Origin: Bacteroidota bacterium
GTDB taxonomy: Bacteria; Bacteroidota; Bacteroidia; Bacteroidales; WCHB1-69
Length of the DNA: 64,000 nucleotides
Assembly (NCBI GenBank): GCA_017860455.1
Contig: JAGDMF010000004.1
Coordinates: forward strand, 24,314 to 88,313
Reading direction: 5' to 3'
Shown here: piece after piece, positions 35,268 to 44,352 of the stretch
Layout: each line of letters begins with the position of its first letter
How positions within the stretch are numbered: position 1 is the first letter of the stretch
Made by a program: the position numbers and the translations under genes
The notes under the pieces: generated by a model
Seen by the model: the letters and a program-made list of their open reading frames with translations, nothing else
Database searches by the model: none
Told to the model about the DNA's origin: nothing

Positions 35268-36320
35268 ATGAAAGAAGAATTATTAGATGAGATTCCCGGA
35301 AACGAGGAAAAGGATGAATTATACGAACATTTTAATTTTGAAGTAGATAGAGGTCAAAGTTTAACCCGAATGGATAAGTATTTGATGGGATTGATCCCTA
35401 ATACTTCCAGAAATAAGATACAGAATGCGGTTAGGGCTAATTGTATTTTAGTAAACGGAAAACCTGAAAAATCAAATTACAAAGTAAAACCATTAGACAA
35501 AATCTCTGTTTTGATGCCTAATCCACCTCGAGATATAGAGATTATAGCAGAAGATATTCCTCTAAACGTAGTTTATGAAGATGATGATGTGATTTTAATC
35601 AATAAAGAAGCGGGACTTGTTGTACATCCCGGTTACGGAAATTATACAGGTACTTTGGTGAATGCATTAACTTATCGGTTTTTAGGTAAAAAAACCAAAA
35701 CCGGAGAGGAAATGAAACCGTATCTGGTACATAGAATCGATAAAAATACATCCGGAATTATTATTGTTGCTAAAAATGAATGGGCACAGATCCATTTGGC
35801 TAAACAATTTTTTAATCATACCATTGATCGTAAATATTACGCATTGGTATGGGGAGATTTCAAAGAGGAGGAAGGAACTATCAATATACATGTAGGAAGA
35901 AATCCAAAAGATAGATTGGTGATGACCACTTTTCCGGAAGGAGAGCAAGGCAGACATGCGATAACCCATTGGAAAGTGGTGGAGCGATTCGGGTATGTTA
36001 CTTTAGTTGAATGTGTCCTCGAAACCGGTAGAACTCACCAAATCAGAATTCACATGAAATCGATTGGTCATCCCCTTTTTAACGATACTACTTACGGTGG
36101 AAATGAGATCATCAAAGGAACCACTTTCTCCAAATACAAACAATATATTCACAATTGTTTTGAAATTATTCCACGTCAGGCGTTACATGCCAAACAGTTA
36201 GGATTTGTTCACCCAACAACTGAAGCGTATATGTTTTTTGACTCCGATCTTCCTGCTGATATGACGCAAGTTTTGGATAAATGGAGAAACTATTCGAAGA
36301 ATAAAGAATTGGAGGAATAA
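35268..36320 (+). CDS. rluD: RluD-type pseudouridine synthase with S4 domain
   Basis: 23S rRNA pseudouridine synthase. N-terminal S4 RNA-binding domain (about 30-90, with TRMDKYLMGLIPNTSRNKI), then the catalytic domain with HRIDKNTSG (catalytic Asp near 157) and GRTHQIRIHMKSIGHP. The length of 350 residues fits RluD-type enzymes of Bacteroidota. The stop codon TAA is directly joined to the 8-nt tandem array that follows. Confidence 0.9.
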   Translation: MKEELLDEIPGNEEKDELYEHFNFEVDRGQSLTRMDKYLMGLIPNTSRNKIQNAVRANCILVNGKPEKSNYKVKPLDKISVLMPNPPRDIEIIAEDIPLNVVYEDDDVILINKEAGLVVHPGYGNYTGTLVNALTYRFLGKKTKTGEEMKPYLVHRIDKNTSGIIIVAKNEWAQIHLAKQFFNHTIDRKYYALVWGDFKEEEGTINIHVGRNPKDRLVMTTFPEGEQGRHAITHWKVVERFGYVTLVECVLETGRTHQIRIHMKSIGHPLFNDTTYGGNEIIKGTTFSKYKQYIHNCFEIIPRQALHAKQLGFVHPTTEAYMFFDSDLPADMTQVLDKWRNYSKNKELEE

Positions 36321-36368
36321 TGTGCTGATGTGCTAATGTGTTGATGTGCTAATGTGCTAATGTGCTTA
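36318..36368. repeat. Tandem array of 8-nt ATGTGCTA units at the rluD stop codon
   Basis: Six units of ATGTGCTA (variants ATGTGCTG, ATGTGTTG) start at the rluD TAA and stop about 40 bases before the Fic gene end. Confidence 0.85.
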
Positions 36369-36403
36369 TATGGTAATATTGAAGATGTTTCAATTTTGAG
36401 ATT

Positions 36404-37444
36404 TTAGAAATATGAATTTACAGCAAATTTATATTGTTCAATAAATATTTTTTTAAAGTTAGAAATATTATTTTGTTCATAAAATAATAACATTGCTTTT
36501 TTGTAATCTAAAGAATCCACTGTCCTGAATGAAATTGGACAATAATTAAAGTTGATAAGTATGGCATTACTTACAATTCTAGCTGTTCTTTTATTCCCAT
36601 CAACAAAAGGTTGAATATAAGATATTAATAATAAAATTAGTAATGCTTTCTCAAAAATATTGTCTTTATAATTCACCAAATTACACATATTTGTAAGTGC
36701 TTCCTGAATTTGAAAGTAGTTATATAAAGGCCTGTAATTTGTTCCAGAAATTCCAACTCTACTTTTTCTAATTCTTTTATCATCTATTAATTCTTTGATC
36801 AAAAAAGAATGAATATCTTCGATCTTTGAAATTTTTAATGGAATAATATAATCAGGATGTTCAATTATAAAGTCTATTGCATCTTTGTGATTGAGTAGCA
36901 TTATAGCCTCCTCTTTTGTTTTACCTGCCGCAGTTTCCTTTTCTAAAAGTAATCTTTCTGTTTCCAAAAGGGAATATGTGTTTCCCTCTATCTGAGATGA
37001 TTTCCAACTTAAATCAATCGCAAGTCGTTCTAGTTCTTTCCTGCGTTCAAGTGCAGAGAGTTTTAAAATATTGTTTTCAAATTTATTTTGAAATTGATTT
37101 AATTCGTTTAATTCAATCGTTGTAAAAATCGAATTTTCTTGAAGAAGATCAGAAATAAGCTGAAAATTATAACTGTCGTTGATTATTCTTTCATCAATCT
37201 CCTTTTCAAAATAGATATCCATGTCAATGGGGCAAACCATTTTGTATAAAGGAGATAGAAAATATTTTCTAGATTTCCCGTTTCCTTTAATTCTTAATAT
37301 ATTTTGATTGATTAATTTTGTAAGAATTCTCTTAGTTGTAGCATAACTAATCAATGAAGATTTAAATTCAAAAATTTCTTTTGAAGATAAATCAGGTTTT
37401 TCCTTCAAAAGTTCAATAATTTCTAATTCATTTTTTTCTAACAT
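36404..37444 (-). CDS. Fic-domain protein with N-terminal winged helix; catalytic His replaced by Gln
   Basis: Fic proteins transfer AMP or related groups to target proteins. Starting at the ATG 37442-37444 the protein has 346 residues: a winged-helix region (1-65), a linker, an inhibitory motif SSQIEGN (149-155, with E153) and a Fic core. The Fic motif reads QPFVDGNKRTAR (278-289), where the canonical motif is HPFxxGNGRxxR: the catalytic His is Gln278 and the second Gly is Lys. The codon for Q is plainly CAA. It may be inactive, or act with a different chemistry. Three in-frame codons upstream (37477) were rejected because they reach the promoter. Bounded by the rluD array and a T9SS protein. 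Confidence 0.82.
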   Translation of the reverse strand: MLEKNELEIIELLKEKPDLSSKEIFEFKSSLISYATTKRILTKLINQNILRIKGNGKSRKYFLSPLYKMVCPIDMDIYFEKEIDERIINDSYNFQLISDLLQENSIFTTIELNELNQFQNKFENNILKLSALERRKELERLAIDLSWKSSQIEGNTYSLLETERLLLEKETAAGKTKEEAIMLLNHKDAIDFIIEHPDYIIPLKISKIEDIHSFLIKELIDDKRIRKSRVGISGTNYRPLYNYFQIQEALTNMCNLVNYKDNIFEKALLILLLISYIQPFVDGNKRTARIVSNAILINFNYCPISFRTVDSLDYKKAMLLFYEQNNISNFKKIFIEQYKFAVNSYF

Positions 37445-37464
37445 AATTATAAGTATTGAGCTCA

Positions 37465-37472
37465 CAAAAATA
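37465..37472 (-). promoter_or_regulatory. -7 promoter element for the Fic gene
   Basis: TATTTTTG on the minus strand matches TAnnTTTG, 20 bases before the chosen start. Confidence 0.45.
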
Positions 37473-37542
37473 AACATTTTAGCTCAATTATTTTCATTTT
37501 TGAGCTTTATTTTGTAAAATAATGAGCTACAAAATTAATTTT

Positions 37543-39540
37543 TTATTTTTTGACTACAAATTTTCGGTAAATAGGATGAGTTGGTGTTGTGATTTTTAAC
37601 AGATATACACCAGAATTTAAAGTAGTTACATTAATATTGGTTTTATAACCTTCTAAATTTTGCACCAATTTGCCCTGCAAATCATAAATCTGTGTTTGTA
37701 TTATTTGAACTCCATTTTCCGGATACAAACTTAAAATGTCAGAAGTTGGATTGGGATAGATTCTTACATAATCATCATTTGATTGTTCAAAATCAGCGAT
37801 TCCAACTTCATTAGAGGAAACAATATTGGATCTGGAGGATGTTATAGATTTTGTCGGATTACAAGGTGTTGGAGTTATCACTTCTACTTGATAATATACC
37901 GTTCCTGAAGGAGCGTTTAAATCAGTATATTGCGTACTGGTACCGGATGTGGAACCTAGTAATGCCAAATTGGAAGAAGTAGTACCTCTATAAATGTTGT
38001 AGGAGGTTACATCAAATCCGAAATAGGGTTCCCAAATTAGATTGTAAGTTGTTCCAATCCCCTGATTGATGGCAAGATGCATTGTTTTGTGCGGTTCACT
38101 TTTTTGTGATTCAATTCCACAAATATCTTTCATTGCAATTTTATATTGATTAGATTGTACCGTTGGATTGGAACTGAGATCTTCAAAAAGGGACGTTTGG
38201 GTGTAAGGGATCACTCCAATCATTTGATAGATGTTTGATATGGTTGTTTCTCTGTAAATGTAAAATGAATCCACAAAATCGATTTCAGGTTTTTCCCATG
38301 CAATCAAATTTTTATTATTCTCGCTTACACCTACTATACAAATCTCTGGAGCACTCATAGGAACTACAGAAATGGTAACGGAAGAAGTGGCACTGCATCC
38401 ATTTTGAATCGAAGCTGTTACAGTATAAGTAGTTGTTTGTGAAGGAGCTGCGATTGGGTTTTGACTATTCGGATCATTTAAACCTGTCACAGGAGTCCAA
38501 CTAAATTGATCAAAATGCACCTTTTTTACAATATGCCCTTGTTCTCCAACACTATAACATACCTGATCACTACCAAAACTGATTCCCAATAGTGTTAGGT
38601 TGGGATTATAATTGGAGTTCCAATTGGTGCCATCAGAAGTTGTTAATATGGTATTTTGTCCTGCAATATAACCTATGCCTATTGAATTAAATTCAATGGA
38701 TCTTAGATGATTCACTGTTCCTGAAGTTTGTAAAATCCAGTTTTCTCCGGCATCAATGGTCTTAAGAATAGTGCCATTATCCCCTATAGCAAATCCTATA
38801 TTGCTAGAAATAAAATAAATATCATGTAAAGTTTCGGATGTATTGCTGGTTTTTGGACTCCAGGTAAGACCGGCATCAATTGTTTTTAAGATAGTTCCGG
38901 AACTACCTACTATAAATCCGGTTGCAAGACTTGTAAAATAAACACCGTATAAAGTCTGTAAAATGCCACTATTTAATGTTGTCCAATTAAATCCACCATT
39001 CGTTGATTTTCCAATGGTGCCAAAACTTCCAACAACATAACCAGTCGATGGAGAAACGAAAAAAATATCATTTAAATTTCTACTGATGGGATTATCTCCA
39101 AATGAGCCAGAATATATGGAATCCCCATGAATGATGCTGATCATTTCAATCGTCATCCCCTGAAAAGTAGCACTTCCCACAAAAAAACCTAAAGTATCAT
39201 TAAAAAAGCGAATTTTATTCAATGAAACAGAAACACCTGGGGCTGATGAGGTTTGAACGGACCAGGTTTGACCTCCATCTATTGTTTTTGCCAAAACAGC
39301 ACTGTTAACATTATCCCCAACAATATAGCCCAAATCATTATTAATAAAACAGGTAGACTTCAATGAAAAACTGTTAAGTTGGGTGTAATTTATAGAATTC
39401 CAGCTTGTAGTTGGGGTTAAAGTGACTGACTCACCACAGGTGATACTTTGATTATTTCCAGCTGAAATGACACATTGAGCTAGTCCAAATTGAAATCCCC
39501 AAAAAAGAAAAATCCCTAAAAAAATAGTTTTCGTTTTCAT
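37543..39540 (-). CDS. Secreted YCF48-repeat protein with fibronectin-like domain and T9SS type A tail
   Basis: A 665-residue protein with signal peptide (residues 1-21). Residues 60-345 carry about six beta-propeller units of the YCF48/BNR type, recurring as KTIDAGLTWSPKTS...DIYFISSNIGFAIGDNGTI. A PKD/Ig-like linker (near 360-390) follows, then a pair of fibronectin III-like modules (about 395-570) and the T9SS type A sorting domain (RIYPNPTSDILSL ... LKITTPTHPIYRKFVVKK). Likely a surface-attached or released binding protein; no enzyme site is seen. Confidence 0.82.
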   Translation of the reverse strand: MKTKTIFLGIFLFWGFQFGLAQCVISAGNNQSITCGESVTLTPTTSWNSINYTQLNSFSLKSTCFINNDLGYIVGDNVNSAVLAKTIDGGQTWSVQTSSAPGVSVSLNKIRFFNDTLGFFVGSATFQGMTIEMISIIHGDSIYSGSFGDNPISRNLNDIFFVSPSTGYVVGSFGTIGKSTNGGFNWTTLNSGILQTLYGVYFTSLATGFIVGSSGTILKTIDAGLTWSPKTSNTSETLHDIYFISSNIGFAIGDNGTILKTIDAGENWILQTSGTVNHLRSIEFNSIGIGYIAGQNTILTTSDGTNWNSNYNPNLTLLGISFGSDQVCYSVGEQGHIVKKVHFDQFSWTPVTGLNDPNSQNPIAAPSQTTTYTVTASIQNGCSATSSVTISVVPMSAPEICIVGVSENNKNLIAWEKPEIDFVDSFYIYRETTISNIYQMIGVIPYTQTSLFEDLSSNPTVQSNQYKIAMKDICGIESQKSEPHKTMHLAINQGIGTTYNLIWEPYFGFDVTSYNIYRGTTSSNLALLGSTSGTSTQYTDLNAPSGTVYYQVEVITPTPCNPTKSITSSRSNIVSSNEVGIADFEQSNDDYVRIYPNPTSDILSLYPENGVQIIQTQIYDLQGKLVQNLEGYKTNINVTTLNSGVYLLKITTPTHPIYRKFVVKK

Positions 39541-39580
39541 AACAATTTATTTTATTGATGATTACAGTTTTTATGATTGG

Positions 39581-39588
39581 CAAATATA
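39581..39588 (-). promoter_or_regulatory. -7 promoter element for the YCF48-repeat protein
   Basis: TATATTTG on the minus strand matches TAnnTTTG, 40 bases upstream of the start. Confidence 0.5.
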
Positions 39589-39639
39589 TAAAAATTATTT
39601 AGATTCAACCATATTTTTAAAAAATAATCTATAATGAAA

Positions 39640-39718
39640 TACTTATGTGCTAATTGGGCTAAAGGCGAAGGGCTAAAGGCTAATAAGCTAATAAGCTAAT
39701 GTGCTAATGTGATAATTA
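39640..39718. repeat. Mixed array of GGCTAAAGGCGAAGG and GCTAATA(A)/ATGTGCTA words
   Basis: In the 253-base divergent gap: ATGTGCTAATTGGG, GGCTAAAGGCGAAGG (39657-39671), GGCTAAAGGC, then TAATAAGC and AATGTGCT units to 39715. The 15-base word GGCTAAAGGCGAAGG is identical to the region encoding the rnpA C-terminus (10149-10163, opposite strand). The remaining gap is AT-rich and empty. Confidence 0.75.
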
Positions 39719-39793
39719 TATAGTTTTTTTTATTTTTTTTAGAGATAATAAATTGAATGTTTTTTGAGTTCTATTTTGGTTCATTAATAACGA

Positions 39794-40450
39794 ATGACAA
39801 GTATGAATCCTTTTAAAAAATTAGTGTTTTTGGTTTTACTTTTAGTTTTTGTTTCTAATGGGGACTCGTCGGGAATTTCATTCCGGAATCAAAATTCAAC
39901 ATTTGCATCAAAACCGACAATCAATATAGTGAAAACCAAAGAAAAAGCAAAACAAGCGTATGAGTTTTGCAAGAAGAATAAAATGGATACCACTTTTTGT
40001 ATTTTGATTGATATGAGTCTCCATTCAGGGGTAAAAAGATTTCTGGTTTGGGATTTTCAGAAAGATACCATTCAACACCTTTTTTTAGTGGGACATGGTT
40101 GCTGTGATAATATGTGGAGTTATGATCAGTCTAAGGATTCTCCCCAATTTAGCAATGTAGATGGAAGTCATTGTTCTTCATTAGGTAAATACAGATTGGG
40201 AAAGCGTGGGTACAGTAACTGGGGCGTTCATATAAACTATCAAATGCACGGTTTAGAAAGTACCAACAGCAATGCCAATAAAAGGTTGATCTGTTTTCAT
40301 TCCTGGGAAGTTGTTTCCGATTCGGAAGTGTATCCGGACGGCACACCGGAAGGGTGGGGATGTCCCACAATTTCTAATAATAGCTTTAAACTGATAGATC
40401 CGCTTCTTCAAAAAACAACGTTGCCCGTATTGATGTGGATCTATCAATAA
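39794..40450 (+). CDS. L,D-transpeptidase catalytic-domain protein (YkuD_2 type)
   Basis: Secreted 218-residue protein with a signal peptide (about 1-24). It matches the murein L,D-transpeptidase-like YkuD_2 family: ICFHSWEVVSDSE (H169), a long linker and GWGCPTISN (C190), the HXnSxGC(T)-type catalytic His/Cys arrangement, and the earlier VGHGCCDNMWSYDQS and LGKYRLGKRGYSNWGVH strands. L,D-transpeptidases crosslink or remodel peptidoglycan via a Cys nucleophile. It stands alone between a T9SS gene and a small lipoprotein, apparently with its own control region. Confidence 0.75.
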   Translation: MTSMNPFKKLVFLVLLLVFVSNGDSSGISFRNQNSTFASKPTINIVKTKEKAKQAYEFCKKNKMDTTFCILIDMSLHSGVKRFLVWDFQKDTIQHLFLVGHGCCDNMWSYDQSKDSPQFSNVDGSHCSSLGKYRLGKRGYSNWGVHINYQMHGLESTNSNANKRLICFHSWEVVSDSEVYPDGTPEGWGCPTISNNSFKLIDPLLQKTTLPVLMWIYQ

Positions 40451-40494
40451 CTGATAATGGCACAATGGCAGGCTTAAAACAAAGCAGGCACGAT

Positions 40495-40836
40495 TTAAAA
40501 ATGAGTATTTGCAAAGTACAAGACTAAATTGTTATTGCTATCCAACATATATTTTGATAAATAGAGTAAATTATACCGATCTTGATACTCACCATAATTG
40601 CCGGATGCATTTACGATAACAAATCCATTTGATATTGAAAAATCAACATTGGTATGTTCGGTATGACTCGTTTCACCATTCATATCGATGATAGTGCATT
40701 TTGATAATCCATTGTCACTAACAAACTCTTGTAATTGTTTTTCAATGATCTCAATGTCAGTATCCGGTTGCTTTTCACAAGAAACGAAGAAAGTAATTGT
40801 CAATAAAATAAATGCAAAATGAAGAAGTCTTTTCAT
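40495..40836 (-). CDS. Small lipoprotein of unknown function
   Basis: A 113-residue protein with a lipobox (ITFFVSCEKQ, Cys20) after a short hydrophobic signal. The mature part (about 93 residues) is short and polar, with beta-strand alternation (IDMNGETSHTEHT, FSISNGFVIVNASG, LLYLSKYML). The pattern resembles the FKBP-associated lipoproteins of Bacteroidota in composition, but I do not recognise a family. It is convergent with the L,D-transpeptidase gene. Confidence 0.5.
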   Translation of the reverse strand: MKRLLHFAFILLTITFFVSCEKQPDTDIEIIEKQLQEFVSDNGLSKCTIIDMNGETSHTEHTNVDFSISNGFVIVNASGNYGEYQDRYNLLYLSKYMLDSNNNLVLYFANTHF

Positions 40837-41399
40837 AATATTATAATTTTAGTTTTATATTCTCAATTTACTGTTTTATAATTGTTATATCAACTTGAAA
40901 TCTGTTAACCATTTTAATAAAATCTCGATTTTCTCAACAATTATTATTAGGAACCCTATTAATCAAGTAAAACCATAAAGTTTCTTTACCCAATAGTAAG
41001 AATTGATAATAAAGGAAAACGCTTTAAATAAAAGAATATTGTTTTTTGAAATTGTTTTTATTTCAATGGAAAAAGGATCATAAAAATTCAAAATCAATGA
41101 AACGAGTAACCGATACTCTTTTTCATTTTGTATATAGAATTGAATATTTTTTAAATTTCTTCTGCGTAAATCAGCGTGATCAGCGGGCGTGGAATTATTT
41201 TTTTTCTCCCGCAGATTTCGCAGATTGACGCAGAAGGAGGTACATTTTAAAGTGTACACATTTTTTCTAAAATTTTATTTTTCTTTGAATTATATCGTAA
41301 CTCATTAAAAATTAATCTTTCAATATGTTTTTTAAGAAAGGATTAGGTTCATTCCAGAGAGTTTGGTAATGTATTTGTATCTTTAAATTATTTATCAAA
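40837..41399. other. Gap without a convincing gene, containing a TCTGCGTAAATC-type repeat
   Basis: A 563-base stretch between two minus-strand genes. 41161-41240 holds words TCTGCGTAAATCAGCGTGAT and, after a T-run, CGCAGATTTCGCAGATTGAC separated by about 40 bases, forming an imperfect inverted pair (CTGCGTAAATC near GATTTCGCAG). A 98-codon reading frame (40963-41259, minus) is formed from this repeat and was rejected as a gene. The rest is AT-rich with no recognisable signal. Confidence 0.6.
41161..41240. repeat. Imperfect inverted repeat of TCTGCGTAAATC words
   Basis: Two copies of a CTGCGTAAATC / GCAGATTTCGCAG word in opposite orientation, separated by CAGCGGGCGTGG and a T-run (41193-41206). 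It is clearly GC-richer than surrounding DNA. It could fold, but is likelier a dispersed intergenic repeat. Confidence 0.6.
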
Positions 41400-42152
41400 T
41401 TATACATCTGCAAACTGTTGCTCAATAATTTCAGGGTATTGTTGCCAAATTTTTCCGTCAATTTCTTTACCGTTTAACTTTTTATTTCGTTTTATCTTGT
41501 CTGCCCCCCAAGTGCCCCATTGTTTAAAGAAAAATGCAATATCCTCTGATTCACATTGTTTTTTAATGTTAACAACCCAATCTTTTTCCATTGGTCTTGC
41601 TTGATTGCCACTTTCACCCCCTACAATAACCCAATCAATATTTTTTAAATTCATTATTCCTAAATCTTCAAGCAATGGTTCAACAGAGAGAAATAGCACA
41701 CTAGCTTGAAGATTTCTTAGCAAATCAATTCTTGGTAATCCTTCTTTGCGAGTATCAACAGAGACTCCCAACCAAATATTTTTTGGAATTGTTCTTTGAG
41801 ATAAATATTGATACATTTTATCAGCTCTTTTTGTCAGAATCTGATAGGTGTGTTGAGGCGTTAACTCTATTACGTTAAATATTTGATTTAAATAATCTTC
41901 AGGCATATTCTCGTGGAAAATATCACTCATTGAATTAACAAAAAACACAGTTGGTTTTTTTCTTTTGAATGGGTCGTTTAATCTACTTGGAACAGGATTG
42001 AATTTAAAACCGTTTTCATAGCCTTCCACGCCCATTGCCTGTAAACGGAATGCCATTGTTTCGGCATAACAATTTTTACAACCTGAACTTATTTTTGTGC
42101 AACCTGCCGATGGATTCCACGTTTGCTCTGTCCATTCTATTTTATGTGTCAT
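41400..42152 (-). CDS. DUF5131 (phage Gp37/Gp68-type) protein with three-Cys motif
   Basis: A 250-residue protein of the DUF5131 family. The N-terminus carries WTEQTWNPSAGCTKISSGCKNC with cysteines C18, C25 and C28, the three-Cys motif typical of these proteins and reminiscent of a radical-SAM-like Fe-S site, followed by CYAETMA. The core includes FVNSMSDIFHENMP, ILTKRADKM, and the C-terminal GGESGNQARPMEKDWV and FFFKQWGTWG motifs. The biochemical role is unknown. It overlaps the upstream TcmP gene by 11 bases, so they are translationally coupled. Confidence 0.85.
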   Translation of the reverse strand: MTHKIEWTEQTWNPSAGCTKISSGCKNCYAETMAFRLQAMGVEGYENGFKFNPVPSRLNDPFKRKKPTVFFVNSMSDIFHENMPEDYLNQIFNVIELTPQHTYQILTKRADKMYQYLSQRTIPKNIWLGVSVDTRKEGLPRIDLLRNLQASVLFLSVEPLLEDLGIMNLKNIDWVIVGGESGNQARPMEKDWVVNIKKQCESEDIAFFFKQWGTWGADKIKRNKKLNGKEIDGKIWQQYPEIIEQQFADV

Positions 42153-43278
42153 TGTTCAACTTTTTAATATGATAAACTTTTGCCTTATGAATACTTGAAG
42201 AATGATTATTCACTTCGCCAAATCGTTCAATCAATTTTTCTTTTACAAGTTCATGCACAACATCTGTAAATAATTTTGGTTCACATCCATTGAGCATTGC
42301 ATATTTAAACCCTGATATATTATCTGATATTTCACCGGATAAAATTAATCTTTTTATTTCTTTTGAAACAATATCCTTCTTTACATTACTTTCAGAGTGG
42401 AAAAACAAAGTTCCTTTTTCAAAGTTATTATCAATATTATAATTGGCTTCACCAGAAAAAGCATCATGATGCCAACAGACTTTGAGGAATTTTTCCATTC
42501 CAAGCGTATGACCTGTCCCAAAAATTAATCCGTAATAATTACCTTTCTTTTCTTCTTTCCTAATTGAAAAATGATGCAAATAATATTCGATTTCTTTCGG
42601 AATTAAATCTCTAAAATATTTAGCAACTGCCCTGTGAATCTCATTGGGTCGAATTTCATCAAACTTTATTTTTGTGGTATCAATATATTTCGTTGTATTT
42701 GGGTGTTCTCTAAATCGACTAATAAAAGATGACGAAATGAAAAATATAAAGTCTGTTTTTGGATATGAAATTAATTGTTTGAATATTTTCTCATCTATTT
42801 GACTAAACCCATATTGGTCAAGCAAAATAAATTTGCCAAATTCTTTATTCTGAAATATTTTTGTTAAAGAAGAATCAGAAAAAATTTCTTGAAAGTTATA
42901 GTTTTCTACTTTGTATTGAAAAATGCAATCATCGCAATCGTTTTCCCGTTTACATTCTTCAATATAATTAGCTACATTTTGTTTAAGTTCCTTGCTTTTA
43001 TCTTCTTCGCCTTCGTTAAATAGGAATTTGATCTCTTTTTTTGCATTGATGCAATATTTGCGTTCTATACCTTTTGCTTTATCCAATAAAACTAATGGAC
43101 TACCAGCATTATTCTCCAAATCTTTTCCACTTCCTGCAAAGAAATCAAAAATATAGAGTTTTTTAAACCAAGGGCTATGTAAGAAAACAGGGAACCACTC
43201 TTCAAAGCATTCGCCAAATATGTGTAACTTCAATTTAGTTGCCTCGTCAAATACCGTTTTGTTTATATCTGTTCCCAT
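42142..43278 (-). CDS. tcmP: Three-Cys-motif partner protein (TcmP)
   Basis: A 378-residue protein of the TcmP family, named because it is encoded beside three-Cys-motif proteins such as DUF5131. An FDFFAGSG segment (near 46-53) resembles the nucleotide/SAM-binding loop of a Rossmann methyltransferase, followed by PLVLLDKA, and FILLDQYGFSQID near 150-162 resembles a catalytic Asp loop (LDPYG). Cysteines CKRENDCDDC lie near 110-119. The start chosen is the ATG at 43276-43278; a TTG nine bases upstream is less likely. It has its own promoter. The function is unknown; the coupled overlap suggests the two proteins act together. Confidence 0.8.
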   Translation of the reverse strand: MGTDINKTVFDEATKLKLHIFGECFEEWFPVFLHSPWFKKLYIFDFFAGSGKDLENNAGSPLVLLDKAKGIERKYCINAKKEIKFLFNEGEEDKSKELKQNVANYIEECKRENDCDDCIFQYKVENYNFQEIFSDSSLTKIFQNKEFGKFILLDQYGFSQIDEKIFKQLISYPKTDFIFFISSSFISRFREHPNTTKYIDTTKIKFDEIRPNEIHRAVAKYFRDLIPKEIEYYLHHFSIRKEEKKGNYYGLIFGTGHTLGMEKFLKVCWHHDAFSGEANYNIDNNFEKGTLFFHSESNVKKDIVSKEIKRLILSGEISDNISGFKYAMLNGCEPKLFTDVVHELVKEKLIERFGEVNNHSSSIHKAKVYHIKKLNNDT

Positions 43279-43336
43279 ATTTATCAATCAATTCTTGAAT
43301 TGCCACAGGCTTCTCCTAGCTTGTGACTAAAGATTG

Positions 43337-43344
43337 CAAATATA
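43337..43344 (-). promoter_or_regulatory. -7 promoter element for the tcmP/DUF5131 pair
   Basis: TATATTTG on the minus strand matches TAnnTTTG, 59 bases upstream of the tcmP ATG. Confidence 0.5.
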
Positions 43345-43528
43345 TAATAAATATTAAGACACTCAACGAATAGCAAATAAAAAATATTAAATCCGAATCG
43401 AAACCTATCATAAAGATCTCAAAATTGTAAAGTACGATTTCCTGAAAGTTCCGTATCACAATGAATTACATCGAAATTCGCTGAATGTTAATTTTTTAGA
43501 GTGTTTTTTAAAGCAGAGTGTTTATGTC

Positions 43529-44200
43529 TTATGTTTTTGATTTCATTAATATCTTGTTTTTAACCTTTGGAGTGAAAATCTTAACCCAATATAAAACAAT
43601 GGCGTCATATTCATATAGTTCAGTTTCTTCAACAGAAAGAATTACTAATGAGGTTTGTATTTTGTCGCAATACTTTTCTTTCCACTCTTTGACACTGTTG
43701 AAAAATTCTCTTTTGGAAGTTATTATTTCTCCTCCACTACCTGTTACAAATAAGATTTTTTTATTGTTGAAATCAAAATCATTTCGATTTTCAATATATT
43801 TGTTTAGAAAAATTGCCTCCTGATTATTTAAAAGTGAATTATTATCTTGCCCGCAATTCTCTATTTCTTGTTTGAAAGTATTCAAAAATTGCAAATTATC
43901 TAAATAAACAAAAAAACTTGGATTTATAATTGTATCAGTTTTATACCCTTCTTTAGAAAATTCAACTTCAATACTTCTTCTTGGTATTAGTGGCATAAAT
44001 TTTCCATGAATGTTGTATTTCCCAGAACTATCTGAGTAAAAACATTGCTCTGTTTCTAAAACTTTACATTTGACATTTTCAATGGATGATTTGGTACACT
44101 TGTCATAAACAGTCCCGGTCGCAATTCTAAATCCTTCACAACTTATTAAACAAAGGGAAATAGGAAGAAATGACAAAAAGATTGGGATAAAACGATTCAT
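43529..44200 (-). CDS. Lipoprotein with carboxypeptidase-regulatory-like domain
   Basis: A 223-residue lipoprotein; the start ATG (44198-44200) gives MNRFIPIFLSFLPISLCLISCEG with the lipobox Cys21. Residues 25-100 look like a carboxypeptidase-regulatory-like or peptidase-associated beta-sandwich (GTVYDKC..., YNIHGKF, VEFSKEGYKTDTI). The rest is a 120-residue region with no recognised motif. An upstream in-frame ATG at 44245 adds 15 non-signal residues and is less likely. The region to the right is the array-containing gap at the end of the hydrogenase operon. Confidence 0.55.
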   Translation of the reverse strand: MNRFIPIFLSFLPISLCLISCEGFRIATGTVYDKCTKSSIENVKCKVLETEQCFYSDSSGKYNIHGKFMPLIPRRSIEVEFSKEGYKTDTIINPSFFVYLDNLQFLNTFKQEIENCGQDNNSLLNNQEAIFLNKYIENRNDFDFNNKKILFVTGSGGEIITSKREFFNSVKEWKEKYCDKIQTSLVILSVEETELYEYDAIVLYWVKIFTPKVKNKILMKSKT

Positions 44201-44352
44201 TTTTTTAATTGTTATGTTTATTAGATCAGTCCTAAAGAGGAACAACTCATTACTATTTTCACCATAAAATCTTTAAAAGTGTACATATTCATAATATCTT
44301 GGAAATAAATTAGACCTGTTAAAACATTAATGGTGTGATTAAATTCTATCAG

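Noticed and set aside
40963..41259. 98-codon minus-strand reading frame (starts MYTLKCTSFC)
   Set aside because: It is created by the TCTGCGTAAATC repeat and surrounding AT-rich DNA; no start context, no homologous motifs.
43518..43823. Plus-strand reading frame of 101 codons
   Set aside because: It is antisense to the lipoprotein at 43529-44200, which has a lipobox and signal peptide; the plus frame has no motif.
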